This document shows, piece by piece, positions 8,517 through 17,221 of a DNA stretch of 64,000 nucleotides. The number at the start of each line of letters is the position of its first letter. Positions within the stretch are counted from its first letter, which is position 1. Both the position numbers and the translations under genes were made by a program. The notes beneath the pieces were generated by a model. The model made no database searches, was not told the origin of the DNA, and was given only the letters and a program-made list of their open reading frames with translations. Source of the DNA: Streptomyces sp. AP-93 (lineage in GTDB: Bacteria; Actinomycetota; Actinomycetes; Streptomycetales; Streptomycetaceae); NCBI RefSeq assembly GCF_022808175.1, contig NZ_JALGBX010000004.1, positions 1 to 64,000 of the forward strand, written 5' to 3'.

Positions 8517-9140
8517 CTAGTCTTCGGAGCCGGGCAGTGGCTCGTCGTCTGGGCCCGGCTCGTTGATGGGGCCGGGGTCCTCAAGCTGCGTGGGCACCGC
8601 GGGGCCCGAGCCGTTGTCGGGCGTCTGATCGTCCGCGAGCTTCCACGCGCCGTCCACGGCACGCTTGAACGTGAGCGTGTGAGGGAGGACGTACGAGGTG
8701 TGCGTGATCGCGTCCCCCTCCTGGACGTCGGGGAAGTACAGGCGGGTTTCCTCCTCGACCTCCAGCGTCGCGGTATCGCCGCTGACCGTGCCCTTGCCGG
8801 GAATGACGGTCACTTCGGCGTGGCTGAACCCGCTCCAGCGCTCTTCCAGCGCCCGAGCGTTGTCCTGCAGAGCGGCGATCTCGCCTCCGAGTTCGTCGGC
8901 CGCCTGCGCGGTCAACGCAAGAGGTGCCGCGGCGCGCAGGCCCTGGGATCGCGAGAGGGTGACGGCGTCGGCTCGGCGCTGGAGGTAGGCGTCGGCGATC
9001 TGCGCCAGGTGCCCCTTCTCTGCGGCCGGCAACTCAGTCGCCGCCGCCTGCGAGACGGGCAGGGCCATGCCGAGCAAGAGCGAGGCCAGCATCAATGTCA
9101 CGGCGCCGGCAGCGCGTACGGAAACTCTGGTTCTACGCAA
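8517..9140 (-). CDS. Secreted protein resembling the N-terminal domain of amidase-domain proteins
   Basis: The 207-residue product has a signal peptide (MRRTRVSVRAAGAVTLMLASLLLGMALPVSQAAA, cleavage near 33). The following region, AYLQRRADAVTL to LEVEEETRLYF and TFKRAVDGAWKLADD, resembles the N-terminal domain found ahead of the putative amidase domain in Streptomyces secreted proteins. Here the protein ends in an acidic, Pro-rich tail (PGPDDEPLPGSED) with no amidase domain, so it is either a natural stand-alone form or truncated. No catalytic residues can be pointed to. Confidence 0.65.
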   Translation of the reverse strand: MRRTRVSVRAAGAVTLMLASLLLGMALPVSQAAATELPAAEKGHLAQIADAYLQRRADAVTLSRSQGLRAAAPLALTAQAADELGGEIAALQDNARALEERWSGFSHAEVTVIPGKGTVSGDTATLEVEEETRLYFPDVQEGDAITHTSYVLPHTLTFKRAVDGAWKLADDQTPDNGSGPAVPTQLEDPGPINEPGPDDEPLPGSED

Positions 9141-9380
9141 AAGGTCCCCCCGGGTTGCGTCGAATGATCCATCAGAGTTATACGGCCACTCCTATCTGCC
9201 CCATGAACCATTTCGATCATCCGTCCGGTAACCGTGCCGGATGTGGCCGATTGCGCGTGTGCGATCTCTCGGGTTCGGGACAGTGGCTCGAGAGGGCGGT
9301 GCGACTTTATGTCAGTGCACGTTTCTCCTTCCAGGGGTGCGACTGCCTCTCGCGCGGAGGCCGGGTCTGGGGGTGGCGGA

Positions 9381-9980
9381 CTACAGGCCCCGGATGGTCA
9401 GGGGCGGTCGGCGCCACGTCAGTGCGAATGCCATGCCTGCTGGGAGCAGGGCGGTCACGAGGAGCAGCGCGGGGAGGGAGTCGGCGGGGTGGAGGATCCA
9501 GGCCCAGTAGTCGGGTTGGCCGTTGCGGGCCCAGCCCGTGGCGGCGCAGACGAGGGGGATGCAGGCGAGTGCCGAAGTGGACAGGTGTTGGCCGAGGAGG
9601 GGCATGAGGAGGAGGGCGAGTGCGGTGTAGCCGGCGAGGTTGCGGCCCAGGACGGTGGTGAGGCCGTCCGCGTCGGCGAGGCGGCTGACCACTGCGGTGC
9701 TCAGTCCGAGGAGGCCGATCGCCCCGGCGAGTGCGGTGTCCCAGACGCGCAGGGGTCGGCTTGCGACCGTCTCGGTGGCGAGGTCGCCTCGGCCGGTGCC
9801 GTAGAGAAGGACGATCGCCGGTGCCAGGGTGATCAGGTGACCGATGAGGAAATCGCCTGATGCTCCGGTCAGCGCGGGTACGGGGAGCTGGGCGTCGCCG
9901 ATGAGGAGGCCGAGGGCGATCGTGGCGATGAGGGTGGCCAGGAGGGCGGGGACCGCGCGGGCCTTGCACCACCAGATCAC
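9381..9980 (-). CDS. ABC transporter membrane protein, third gene
   Basis: The 199-residue hydrophobic protein has about six membrane spans, beginning ARAVPALLATLIATIALGLLIG. The GTG start at 9980 overlaps the stop of the upstream permease gene (GTGA), so the two are translationally coupled. There is no own ATP-binding motif. With the two preceding genes it probably forms an exporter made of one ATPase and two different membrane subunits. The substrate is unknown. Confidence 0.7.
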   Translation of the reverse strand: MIWWCKARAVPALLATLIATIALGLLIGDAQLPVPALTGASGDFLIGHLITLAPAIVLLYGTGRGDLATETVASRPLRVWDTALAGAIGLLGLSTAVVSRLADADGLTTVLGRNLAGYTALALLLMPLLGQHLSTSALACIPLVCAATGWARNGQPDYWAWILHPADSLPALLLVTALLPAGMAFALTWRRPPLTIRGL

Positions 9981-11251
9981 TGGCTGTTCCCGGCAGCGAG
10001 GGCGATCGGGGGCTTGTCGATGCAGTTGGCCATGGCGGCGGTGTTGCGCTGGTACCAGTCGAGCTGGACGTTCTTCGGCTGGCTGAGGACCTTCTCGGTG
10101 ACGAAGGCGACGTCGCGCGGGTCGAAGCGGCCCTCGATGAAGCGGGTTTCGCCGGTGGCCGTGGCATAGAGCCAGGCCGCGACGGGGCCCTGGGCAGCAC
10201 CGGCGGGGTAGGCGTCTCCGTTGAGGGCGCAGGCGGGAGGCTGAGGCAGGAACCCGGAGATCACACCGGCCGCGAGGTCGCTGGGGGTGGGCCGGGTGGG
10301 GATGCCGAGCTTGCTCTCTCCTGGGCCGGGTTCGGCCGCCATGGTGAGGGTGGGGGCGATGGTGAGACCGGCCTTGGCCAGGCGGTCGGTCGCGGCCCGG
10401 GCCCCGGTCGCGATCACGTCGGCTTGGGGTTTCAGTTCCGGCCACAGGCACACCTTGGGGGCGCCGTTGTCGCAGGCCAGTTCGGCGGTTGGGCGGGCGA
10501 CGACGGGGTCGTAGTCGATGTCCCGGGCCAGGTAGCCCGCGATGCCGGCGCCCGAAACTGCGAGGGCTACGGCTGCCGCGGCTGCCGGGAGGGTGTCTTC
10601 GAAGTGGATCACGACCAGGGCGGCGCAGCTGGTGGCGAGGGCGAAGACGGCGCCGCTCCACAGGGCGCGGGGGTCGACGACCTGGTCAACGGCGCAGCAG
10701 CTGTCGAGGCTGGCGGCGACGAGGTGCCGGATCCAGCGGATGTCCCAGGACGCGGGATAGGCGTTGGCGATGAAGGCCGCGATCAGTGCGAGGGGCGCCG
10801 CGAGCACGCCGGGCAGGAATCGGCCCAGGACGGCGCCGGCGAGCGTGTTCGCGATGAGGATGGCGGTGGAGACGGCGAGGATGCCCAGGTCCGGGATGCC
10901 GAGGCCGAGGTCGGCGGCGGCCGCTGCGGTGGCGAACGCGATGAGGAGGGCGAGCAGGCCCATGACGACGACCGGGGCGAGGGCGGGGAAGGTGATGGCG
11001 AGCGGGGAGCGGACCGGACCCTGGTCGAAGACCCTTCCCCGGTGGAGGCGGGCGCCTTCCCATGCCCCGGCGGCCGCGCACGCGGCGGCGATGAAGGGCT
11101 GGGCGAACGTGGCGGTGCCGGTGGCGGAGGGCCAGTACTGCGGCGTCACCCAGGTGGTGAGGTCGTCGCCCAGGGCTGTGACCACGAAGAGGGCGAGCAG
11201 GGGCAGGAGCCAGGTGGCCGAGGAGGACCGGATGATGGTGCGCAGCAGCAT
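9977..11251 (-). CDS. ABC transporter permease-like membrane protein with extracytoplasmic domain
   Basis: The 424-residue protein has six predicted membrane spans in its first 240 residues (from TWLLPLLALFVVTALG to AAAVALAVSGAGIAGYLA). About 185 polar residues follow, with four Cys, and probably face outward. It is separated by one base from the ATPase gene and overlaps the third gene. That gives a compact operon of ATPase, large membrane subunit and small membrane subunit. The outer domain may bind the exported substrate or a partner; no family name is certain. Confidence 0.7.
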   Translation of the reverse strand: MLLRTIIRSSSATWLLPLLALFVVTALGDDLTTWVTPQYWPSATGTATFAQPFIAAACAAAGAWEGARLHRGRVFDQGPVRSPLAITFPALAPVVVMGLLALLIAFATAAAAADLGLGIPDLGILAVSTAILIANTLAGAVLGRFLPGVLAAPLALIAAFIANAYPASWDIRWIRHLVAASLDSCCAVDQVVDPRALWSGAVFALATSCAALVVIHFEDTLPAAAAAVALAVSGAGIAGYLARDIDYDPVVARPTAELACDNGAPKVCLWPELKPQADVIATGARAATDRLAKAGLTIAPTLTMAAEPGPGESKLGIPTRPTPSDLAAGVISGFLPQPPACALNGDAYPAGAAQGPVAAWLYATATGETRFIEGRFDPRDVAFVTEKVLSQPKNVQLDWYQRNTAAMANCIDKPPIALAAGNSQ

Positions 11252-11252
11252 C

Positions 11253-11996
11253 TCAGACCTCCTTGCCTACGAGGCGGGCGTAGGCGCTCTCCGCGTGTGC
11301 GCGGGGTGGTTCCCCGTGGTCGGCGAGCTCGTGGAACTGGGCGGTCGTGCCCTGGAAGCGGACGGTTCCCTCGTCCAGGACGACGACTTGGCTGTAGAGG
11401 TCGAAGAGGTCTTCGGTCTGGTGGGTGGAGACCAGGACCTGGACGTCCCCGGTGAGTTCCTCGACGAGTCGGCGGAACACGGACCTCTGCTGCGGGTCGA
11501 GGCCGGCGGTCGGCTCGTCCATGAGGATCAGTTCGCTGCGGTGCGTAAGGGCGCCCGCGATGCCCATGCGGCGGAGCTGGCCCCCGGAGACCTGGTGGCT
11601 CTTGCGGTCGGCGAGCTTGCCCAGCAGCACCCGGTCAAGAGCACGCTCGGACGCCTGCCAGGCGTCACCGCGGGACATTCCCTTGAGCCAGCCCGCGTAG
11701 GCGACCTGCTCCCGGACGGTGAGGCCGGGCATCGGCGTCACCCGCTGGGGAATCCAGGCGACCTGGCGGCGGAAGGCTGCCCTCTCGCGGCGCTTCGCGG
11801 GATCGAGGTCCTTGAAGGACAGTCTGCCCGCATGGGGATGCAGCTGCGATGAGGCCAGCGCCATGAGCGTCGACTTGCCGGCACCGTTGGGTCCCAGGAG
11901 GACCGTCGCGGGACTGTCCAGATGAAGGTCGAACCCGTCGAACACGTCGTTCCTCCGGCTGTACCGGAAGGTTACGCCGTCGAATACCAGAGCCAT
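11253..11996 (-). CDS. ABC transporter ATP-binding protein
   Basis: This 247-residue ATPase powers the two membrane proteins encoded just downstream. Walker A (LLGPNGAGKST, about 33-43), the Q-loop region (WIPQ), signature VSGGQLRRMG (about 136-145), Walker B LILMDEPTAGLD (about 155-166) and the H-loop (VSTHQ) are all present. The signature has VSGGQ in the exporter style. A TTG at 12008 could add four residues, but the ATG at 11996 begins the usual MALVFDGVTF and was chosen. Neither has a strong ribosome binding site. Confidence 0.85.
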   Translation of the reverse strand: MALVFDGVTFRYSRRNDVFDGFDLHLDSPATVLLGPNGAGKSTLMALASSQLHPHAGRLSFKDLDPAKRRERAAFRRQVAWIPQRVTPMPGLTVREQVAYAGWLKGMSRGDAWQASERALDRVLLGKLADRKSHQVSGGQLRRMGIAGALTHRSELILMDEPTAGLDPQQRSVFRRLVEELTGDVQVLVSTHQTEDLFDLYSQVVVLDEGTVRFQGTTAQFHELADHGEPPRAHAESAYARLVGKEV

Positions 11997-12059
11997 GAGG
12001 TTGCGCAATCCGCCGCCTGATCTACGGGCAGCTGGTAGTGGTCCACTGGAGGAGCGTGT

Positions 12060-12100
12060 GCCGCCTCAAGGGCCCGGTGGAATACGAGCCTTGAGGCGGC
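12060..12100 (-). terminator. Hairpin terminator behind the secreted-protein remnant
   Basis: GCCGCCTCAAGG (12060-12071) and CCTTGAGGCGGC (12089-12100) form a perfect 12-base stem with a 17-base loop. It lies 15 bases past the stop of the remnant at 12116, read on the minus strand. There is no long T run, as is common in Streptomyces. Confidence 0.65.
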
Positions 12101-12115
12101 GGCACGCGATGTCTA

Positions 12116-12245
12116 TCAGTACTGGGTGTAGACGTTGCCCACCCACAAGTACCGGCCGTACAACCGGCCCGAGAGCCCGACGTAGTACTTCCCTGCGGCC
12201 TTGTCGCCCCAGTAGCTGGTCCGAAGCCAACAAAGGTTTGGGCGC
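12116..12245 (-). pseudogene. Remnant of a small secreted protein (C-terminal part)
   Basis: The minus-strand frame ending at 12116 encodes PNLCWLRTSYWGDKAAGKYYVGLSG and then LWVGNVYTQY, rich in Tyr, Trp and Gly, as in small secreted SH3-like or beta-sheet proteins of Streptomyces. There is no signal peptide or plausible start in the same frame, and upstream sequence is not coding-like, so the N terminus seems to be lost. The intact hairpin terminator just downstream supports it having been a real gene. The identification is a judgement from composition. Confidence 0.35.
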
Positions 12246-12400
12246 CATCGGAGTTGCGCGGTCGTCCCAGCGGCGCAAGACGAGATTTGTGCGGCGCCTG
12301 CATGCCCCTCCCTCCCCCCGGCCACGCCAAATGTGAGACTCGAACGTTCAAACGCCGTGGCCGGTTGACCCCGCCCGTTGTAGCGTCGGCTCCGGCCGGA

Positions 12401-12895
12401 TCAAGCCTGCTTGATGTCTCGGAGCGACTGGTCGATTCGTTGGCTGGTCCGCAGGGTGGCGGCGGTTGTCGGCTGTTGCGGCCAGGCGGTGAGGAGGTAG
12501 TCCTCGACGGGTTCTTCGCTGACTCCGTCACGGAGGAGGTCGCGTCCTCGGGCGTGCACCCGCATCCGGTACCAGCCGGGGCCTTGGTTGCTGAGGGCGG
12601 GCGGTTCGTCTGGGCCCTCGCCCTGGAAGTAGTGCAGGGCGAGATCGACCTCGTCGGCGTGCACGCTGACCTCGACCACCTCCTCCCAGCCCGCGGTGTC
12701 GGCGGGTGGCGGGGTGGAGGTGATGAGAGTCTGGACGTTCACGAGTCCCGTGTGGATGCCGGTGAGGATGAACGCCCCGTGGTCCATGGGAGCGGCGAGG
12801 GCGTTGGACCAGTCCGCGGACTCGACGCTGTAGACGGAGCCGCCGGTAATGGCGAACATCCCGTCGTTGACGAAGATGACAGCCGGTTCAGTCAT
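12401..12895 (-). CDS. Hypothetical protein, possibly a ComJ-like nuclease inhibitor
   Basis: The 164-residue soluble protein starts MTEPAVIFVNDGMFAITGG. Its order of features, an SADWSNAL segment near residue 26, a central VEVSV strand, then GPGWYRMRVHARG and EDYLLTAWPQQ, recalls the ComJ (Nin) fold and similar immunity proteins, in which a DW motif is followed by strands ending in a Trp-Pro. It lies nine bases after the NucA/NucB-like nuclease gene in the same direction, the same pairing as B. subtilis nucA and nin. The pairing is seen; the inhibitor role is inferred. Confidence 0.6.
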   Translation of the reverse strand: MTEPAVIFVNDGMFAITGGSVYSVESADWSNALAAPMDHGAFILTGIHTGLVNVQTLITSTPPPADTAGWEEVVEVSVHADEVDLALHYFQGEGPDEPPALSNQGPGWYRMRVHARGRDLLRDGVSEEPVEDYLLTAWPQQPTTAATLRTSQRIDQSLRDIKQA

Positions 12896-12904
12896 GGCCG
12901 CAGG

Positions 12905-13384
12905 CTATGCCAGCGGGCCGAGCGCTGCGGGGCGGTTGAAGGTGCCGGTGATTCCTCCCTGGTAGTCCTGGTCATTCTCGCTGATCATGCAGGCGCCGGC
13001 TCCGGTGGTGCCCGTTCGGGTCGGTACCCCCGTGATGGAGCAGCCGGAGAAGGTGCGGCGGGCGCCGCCGGCGGACATGCGCTGGGCGGATGTGGCCAGC
13101 GGATACTCGTCGCAGGTCTTGCCGACCGGGCGTGTTTCCCCCGTGGGGCAGGCCCGGGTGATGTGGGAGGCGAGCTGGGCTGCCTTGGCTTTGCTGTAGA
13201 CCATCGCCGAGGCGTACGCCGCTGACGTTGGGGAGCGGGTCGGCGAGGGGCGGCGAGGGGCGGCGACGGTACGGCGTCGAATCCTACGTATGTCTGCAAC
13301 TCCTTCAGGCGGAGCAGGCATCGCTCTCATCTGAGAAGGGTGTCGGGGAGCGACCGCCTGGGGCACGACCGGTTTTGTCGGCAT
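12905..13384 (-). CDS. NucA/NucB-type deoxyribonuclease-like protein, truncated
   Basis: The C-terminal 85 residues match the DNase_NucA_NucB pattern: ACPTGETRPVGKTCDEYPLATSAQ (with the Asp-Glu pair used for metal binding), then GGARRTFSGCS, VCMIxEN-like GACMISENDQDYQGG, and TFNR. The normal closing segment (RVxxGDxFxV) is absent and the frame ends PAALGPLA. The first 60 residues are Arg/Pro-rich and lack a signal peptide, so the true start is unclear; ATG positions further in are possible. It may be the cut-off end of a larger secreted nuclease or polymorphic toxin. The possible inhibitor follows directly. Confidence 0.5.
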   Translation of the reverse strand: MPTKPVVPQAVAPRHPSQMRAMPAPPEGVADIRRIRRRTVAAPRRPSPTRSPTSAAYASAMVYSKAKAAQLASHITRACPTGETRPVGKTCDEYPLATSAQRMSAGGARRTFSGCSITGVPTRTGTTGAGACMISENDQDYQGGITGTFNRPAALGPLA

Positions 13385-13514
13385 GGGCCGCCGTTCGGTG
13401 GTTGGGCAGAGGGCTCAGGCCCAGGTGTTTCGGATGGGACGGCACCCTGACGACTGCCGGACAGGCCGTGGCTGACAGAATCCGATCACCGGCTCTCAGC
13501 GATGGAGAAATAGC

Positions 13515-14162
13515 GTGCGCGGCTTCATACGAGGAGTGGCGACGCTCCTTGTCGTGTCTTCCGCAGCGGCGGGTTGCACCAGCGAGAAGGCGGGTGAGAA
13601 GGGGCGCGCGATGCTCAGCTCCGCGGATCTCTCGGAGGCCCTGCTGACGGGGGAGCACTCCGGGTTCACCGTCTCGCCCCAGCGGGAGCCCTTGCTGGAA
13701 GACGTGGACGTGGTCACGGCGGCCGATCCTGCCTGTCAGCCCCTGGCCGACTTGAGGAGCGTCAAACCCGAGCACGAAGCTACCGGGACCGCCTGGGCGA
13801 CCCTTGAGCCCAGGAACGGAACCGCCGGCGGGAGCGTCGTGCTCACCAGTTTCGCGACGGGTGAGGCAAAGAGCTGGATGGGCGAGCTGAAAGCAGCTCT
13901 CACCACGTGCAAGGATCTCGCGGCTTCCTCCCAACGCGGTTGGTCGGAACGAGGCACCCTCGTGGCGTTGCCATCTGTCGGAGTGGGCGACGAATCCGTC
14001 TCCTACTCGATCACCAGCGACCAAGTTCCCGACAGACGGCAGATCATGACGGTCGTACGAACCGGCGGGTCGCTGGCCGTCTATCTCACCCCTCCAGACG
14101 AGGATCAGCCCCCGGCCTCCCTCATGGAGCGCCAACACGAAAAGCTGGAGGCGGCCGGCTAG
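13515..14162 (+). CDS. Secreted lipoprotein with sensor-like domain
   Basis: The GTG start at 13515 has GGAG seven bases upstream. The 215-residue product begins with a lipoprotein signal (RGFIRGVATLLVVSSAAAGC, lipobox AAGC). The mature domain, MLSSADLSEALLTGEHSGFTV to CKDLAASSQRGWSERGTLVALPSVGVGDESVSYS, resembles the extracellular PknH-sensor-like domain of actinobacterial lipoproteins, with paired Cys at DPACQPL and LTTCKDL. It stands alone, so its partner is unknown. Confidence 0.7.
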   Translation: MRGFIRGVATLLVVSSAAAGCTSEKAGEKGRAMLSSADLSEALLTGEHSGFTVSPQREPLLEDVDVVTAADPACQPLADLRSVKPEHEATGTAWATLEPRNGTAGGSVVLTSFATGEAKSWMGELKAALTTCKDLAASSQRGWSERGTLVALPSVGVGDESVSYSITSDQVPDRRQIMTVVRTGGSLAVYLTPPDEDQPPASLMERQHEKLEAAG

Positions 14163-14578
14163 CGGTCCCTGGAAACTGCGGGGCTCGGCGGCGGCAGACC
14201 GCTGAGCCTGGCTCGTCCTGGCCGCACACGCGCAGCTCCGTCTCGCCCGCCGCCTCGCACGCGACCTCCGACGTCCCCGGGAACGAGCCGCGGAACCGAA
14301 CGGGCTCTCCCCCGCCCGGGTCTGCCGGGGGTTCAGGAACCTGCGCGGGAAGACGGGCACGCCAGCCGGTATAGCAGAAACCCGCCCGTCCCGGCCCCGG
14401 TCGGCCGTCCGGCTCGAAGAACGGACAGCCGCCACCCGCTACGACGTCGGACGCGTCTTCGCACCGGCGAGCCCTACATTCGGCCCGCCCACCACAAGGT
14501 CAGCACGAAACCCAGACGTGCTGGATAGGCCATGCCGGACCGCTCCGTAGCCCGAGCACGGCGGCCTACCCTGCAGCC
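14163..14578. other. Intergenic stretch without supported gene
   Basis: No frame combines a start, ribosome binding site and protein-like sequence. Directly after the lipoprotein stop, AGCGGTC (14161-14167) can pair with GACCGCT (14197-14203), a weak candidate terminator. The rest is Arg-rich in every frame and looks non-coding or decayed. Confidence 0.4.
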
Positions 14579-14995
14579 ATGCCGAAGATCAGATTGAGCA
14601 ACGACACCAAGAAGACCCTCGGGATCTGGGTTGAACCATGGGGTGAGGACTACTGGATGAAGCCCGGGGAGAAATTCACGATCGTCACGGACACCCCCAA
14701 GGACACCGACCCCGACGAAGCACCATTCGAGGTCCTCTTCCACGACCAAGGCGCCAGCGTGTGGGTGAACACCGGCTACAAGGCGACCGTCTACGACCAT
14801 TCGGGCAACGAAGTCGACTGCGGGCATCAGCGGCCCATCGAAGTCCTGCGTGCCTGGACCGAAGCCTCCGAGGCTGCCGCGGATCGCCCCGACCTGACGG
14901 CGGAGCTTCAGGAGAGGGCCCGTGGCGAGGCGGAGACCATGCGATGGCGCCTCTCAAGAGCCGAAGCCGCCGAGCAGGAGGCGCAGGACGGCTGA
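14579..14995 (+). CDS. Conserved hypothetical protein
   Basis: The 138-residue protein opens with a beta-rich half (KIRLSNDTKKTLGIWVEPWGEDYWMKPGEKFTIVTDT, then EVLFHDQGASVWVNTGYKATVYD), the look of a small beta-sandwich. It ends in a charged helix (about 90-138). There is no signal peptide. It has a family look seen in Streptomyces hypothetical proteins, but no function is known. Convergent with the ClC channel gene. Confidence 0.6.
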   Translation: MPKIRLSNDTKKTLGIWVEPWGEDYWMKPGEKFTIVTDTPKDTDPDEAPFEVLFHDQGASVWVNTGYKATVYDHSGNEVDCGHQRPIEVLRAWTEASEAAADRPDLTAELQERARGEAETMRWRLSRAEAAEQEAQDG

Positions 14996-15131
14996 CAGCC
15001 TCGGAAGGACGGACTCCAACGGAGTCTGCCCTGTTCAGTTCAACTCAGTTCAACGGCCGGCGCCTGAGGTTGAATAACCAAGCCAACGGGGCGTCTGAGC
15101 GTGGGTGCCGGGCGGAGCGGCCGTCGCGGCG

Positions 15132-15150
15132 CAGGCCGGTCACCGGCCTG
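15132..15150 (-). terminator. Palindrome after the ClC gene, candidate terminator
   Basis: CAGGCCGGT and ACCGGCCTG are perfect nine-base arms around a single C. They lie ten bases past the stop codon of the chloride channel gene on the minus strand and before the convergent gene end, so the palindrome could stop both transcripts. Confidence 0.45.
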
Positions 15151-15160
15151 GGGCGCCGCG

Positions 15161-16885
15161 TCAGGTCGGTGGGTGCAGGGTCAGCAGGGCCGAGCGGTGG
15201 GAGACCCATCCCAGGAGGCGGAGCCGTTCCTCGTCGAGGACCGGGAGTCCGTCGCCCTCGCTCGCGGCGAGGAGCGGCAGCGCTTGCTGCAGGGACTGGC
15301 CGGCGAGCAGGGCCGGCGGGTGGTCCCGTACCGCCTCGACGGGCGTGTTCTCGGGGAGGCCTTCGTGCAGCGCCCGGGAGAGGGCGAGCGCGCCGACCGA
15401 GCCCGTGTAGTGGCCGTGCCGGTCGACGACGGGGAGGCGGCCGGCGTCCGCCTCGATCATCGCCGTGACCGCCTCGCGCAGTCCGGTGCCGGGCGCGAGC
15501 GGGGGCGGCGGCGGCCCCATGGCGGTCCGGACCTCGATCGCGGCCGGGCCCGTCAGGTCCAAGTCGACGCCGCGGCGGCGGAGTTTGGCCGTGTAGACAG
15601 TGTCCCGGCTGAGCGCGTGGCTGACTCCGGTGGCGACGGCGACGGCGGCCATCAGCGGCAGGATGATGCCGTACTCGCCGGTCAGTTCGTAGATGATGAC
15701 GACGGCGGTGATCGGTGCGCGGGCCGAACCGGCGAAGACCGCGCCCATCCCGATGACGGCGTAGGTCGTGGCCGAGCCGGTCACTCCGGGGGCGAGGTGG
15801 TCCATCGACTGTCCGAAGGCGCTGCCGAGCATGGCGCCGACGAAGAGGCTGGGTGCGAAGACGCCTCCGGAGCCGCCGATCCCGATCGTGACGCTGCACG
15901 CGATGATCTTGCCGACGAGCAGCACGAGCAGGAACCCGATCGCGTACCCGCCCACCGCGGCCTTGCCCAGGACGGGGTAGCCGACCCCGTACATCTCGGG
16001 CAGTGCGAGCAGGATCGCGCCCAGCACGATGCCGCCGGCTGCCGGGCGGAGCCATTCCGGGCCGTGCCAGACGGAGTCGCAGAGGTCTTCCACCCCGTAC
16101 AGCACCTTGGTGAAGAGCACCCCGACGACCCCGGCCAACGCGCCGAGCAGTACGTACAGGGCGTACGCGGCCAGGTGGCCGGCGCCCACCGGCGCCAGGT
16201 CCAGGAACCGTTCGTCGCCGAGGACCACGCGTCCGATCACGCTGGCGGTGACCGAGGAGACCGCCACCAGGCCGAAGGCGCGGGCCGTGAAATCGCGCAG
16301 GATCAGTTCCATCGAGAAGAAGACGCCGGCCAGGGGCGCGTTGAAGGTGGCGGCGATGCCGCCGGCCGCGCCGCAGGCGACGAGCAGCCGCATCCGTTCC
16401 TCGCGCACGCGCAGGAGGGCTCCGGCGGTGGAGCCGAGGGCGGCCCCGATCTGGACGATGGGCCCTTCGCGGCCGACGGAACCGCCGCCGCCGATGCACA
16501 GCGCGGAGGCGAGGGATTTCACCACCGCGACCCGGGGCGGGATCCGGCCACCCTTGCGGGCGACCGCGTACATCACCTCGGGGACTCCGTGGCCGCGCGC
16601 CTCCTTGGCGTAGCGGTAGACGAGCGGTCCGTAGAGCGCGCCCGCGACCACGGGCGCGAGCAGCACGAAGTACGGTCCGAGCCAGGGCACGTACGGGTTG
16701 TCGGCATGGCCGGCGGAGGAGTAGTCGTCGTGGCCGGACAGCGCCCGGGTGAAGACCTCGATCAGCCAGCGGAAGCCCACCGCGCCGAATCCCGACCCGG
16801 CGCCCACGAGTACGGCGGGCAGCAGCATCGCGGCCTGGGTGCGGTCCAGCGCGTCCCGTGCCCCGTCCGCCGAGAACGGACCCAT
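15161..16885 (-). CDS. ClC-family chloride channel/transporter with CBS domains
   Basis: The 574-residue integral membrane protein carries the ClC selectivity signatures: GGGGSVGREGPIVQIGA (about 132-148), GGIAATFNAPLAGVFFSMEL, and GKIIACSVTIGIGGSGGVFAPSL (about 320-342). The C-terminal cytoplasmic part (about 450-574) has two CBS-like units (AGRLPVVDRHGHYTG and DGLPVLDEERLRLLGWV), which usually sense nucleotides. ATG 16885 was chosen because GAGGAG precedes it; a GTG lies two codons earlier. Whether it is a channel or a proton/chloride exchanger is not decided from the sequence. Confidence 0.88.
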   Translation of the reverse strand: MGPFSADGARDALDRTQAAMLLPAVLVGAGSGFGAVGFRWLIEVFTRALSGHDDYSSAGHADNPYVPWLGPYFVLLAPVVAGALYGPLVYRYAKEARGHGVPEVMYAVARKGGRIPPRVAVVKSLASALCIGGGGSVGREGPIVQIGAALGSTAGALLRVREERMRLLVACGAAGGIAATFNAPLAGVFFSMELILRDFTARAFGLVAVSSVTASVIGRVVLGDERFLDLAPVGAGHLAAYALYVLLGALAGVVGVLFTKVLYGVEDLCDSVWHGPEWLRPAAGGIVLGAILLALPEMYGVGYPVLGKAAVGGYAIGFLLVLLVGKIIACSVTIGIGGSGGVFAPSLFVGAMLGSAFGQSMDHLAPGVTGSATTYAVIGMGAVFAGSARAPITAVVIIYELTGEYGIILPLMAAVAVATGVSHALSRDTVYTAKLRRRGVDLDLTGPAAIEVRTAMGPPPPPLAPGTGLREAVTAMIEADAGRLPVVDRHGHYTGSVGALALSRALHEGLPENTPVEAVRDHPPALLAGQSLQQALPLLAASEGDGLPVLDEERLRLLGWVSHRSALLTLHPPT

Positions 16886-17221
16886 CGCCACTCCTCAGGA
16901 ACCGATCCACTGCCGATCGCGCGCCCCGGCCCCTGACCACGATCCCCCGGACCCCCATCCAACGGGCCGCCTCCCGCCTCGGCCCGGAGGCGGGCCGGAG
17001 GTACACCCGCCCGGCGTAGGGCCCCCGTCACCGGTCCGTCGAGGGCCCGTCCGGGACGGTGTGCCGCCTGGCCGAAGGGCGACCCCCGTCCGTGCCCGGT
17101 CCCGTACAGTCCGTGCTGCCGCCGGCCCCGCGCGGGCGGAATCCGCCGCAACCGGCGGAACGCAGGGGGTGCCCGAGCGGAACCCGGCCCAGCCGGCGAA
17201 CGGACGAACAGGGGAACACCG
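16886..17221. other. Divergent intergenic region, ClC/P450
   Basis: No coding frame is supported. The region is extremely GC-rich and should contain promoters for both divergent genes. A ribosome binding site GGGGAA lies just before ATG 17222. No clear operator or hairpin was seen. Confidence 0.4.

Noticed and set aside
15045..17006. A 653-residue Arg-rich minus-strand frame
   Set aside because: It overlaps the ClC gene in another frame of the same strand. The ClC frame has clear family motifs; this one is a shifted shadow.
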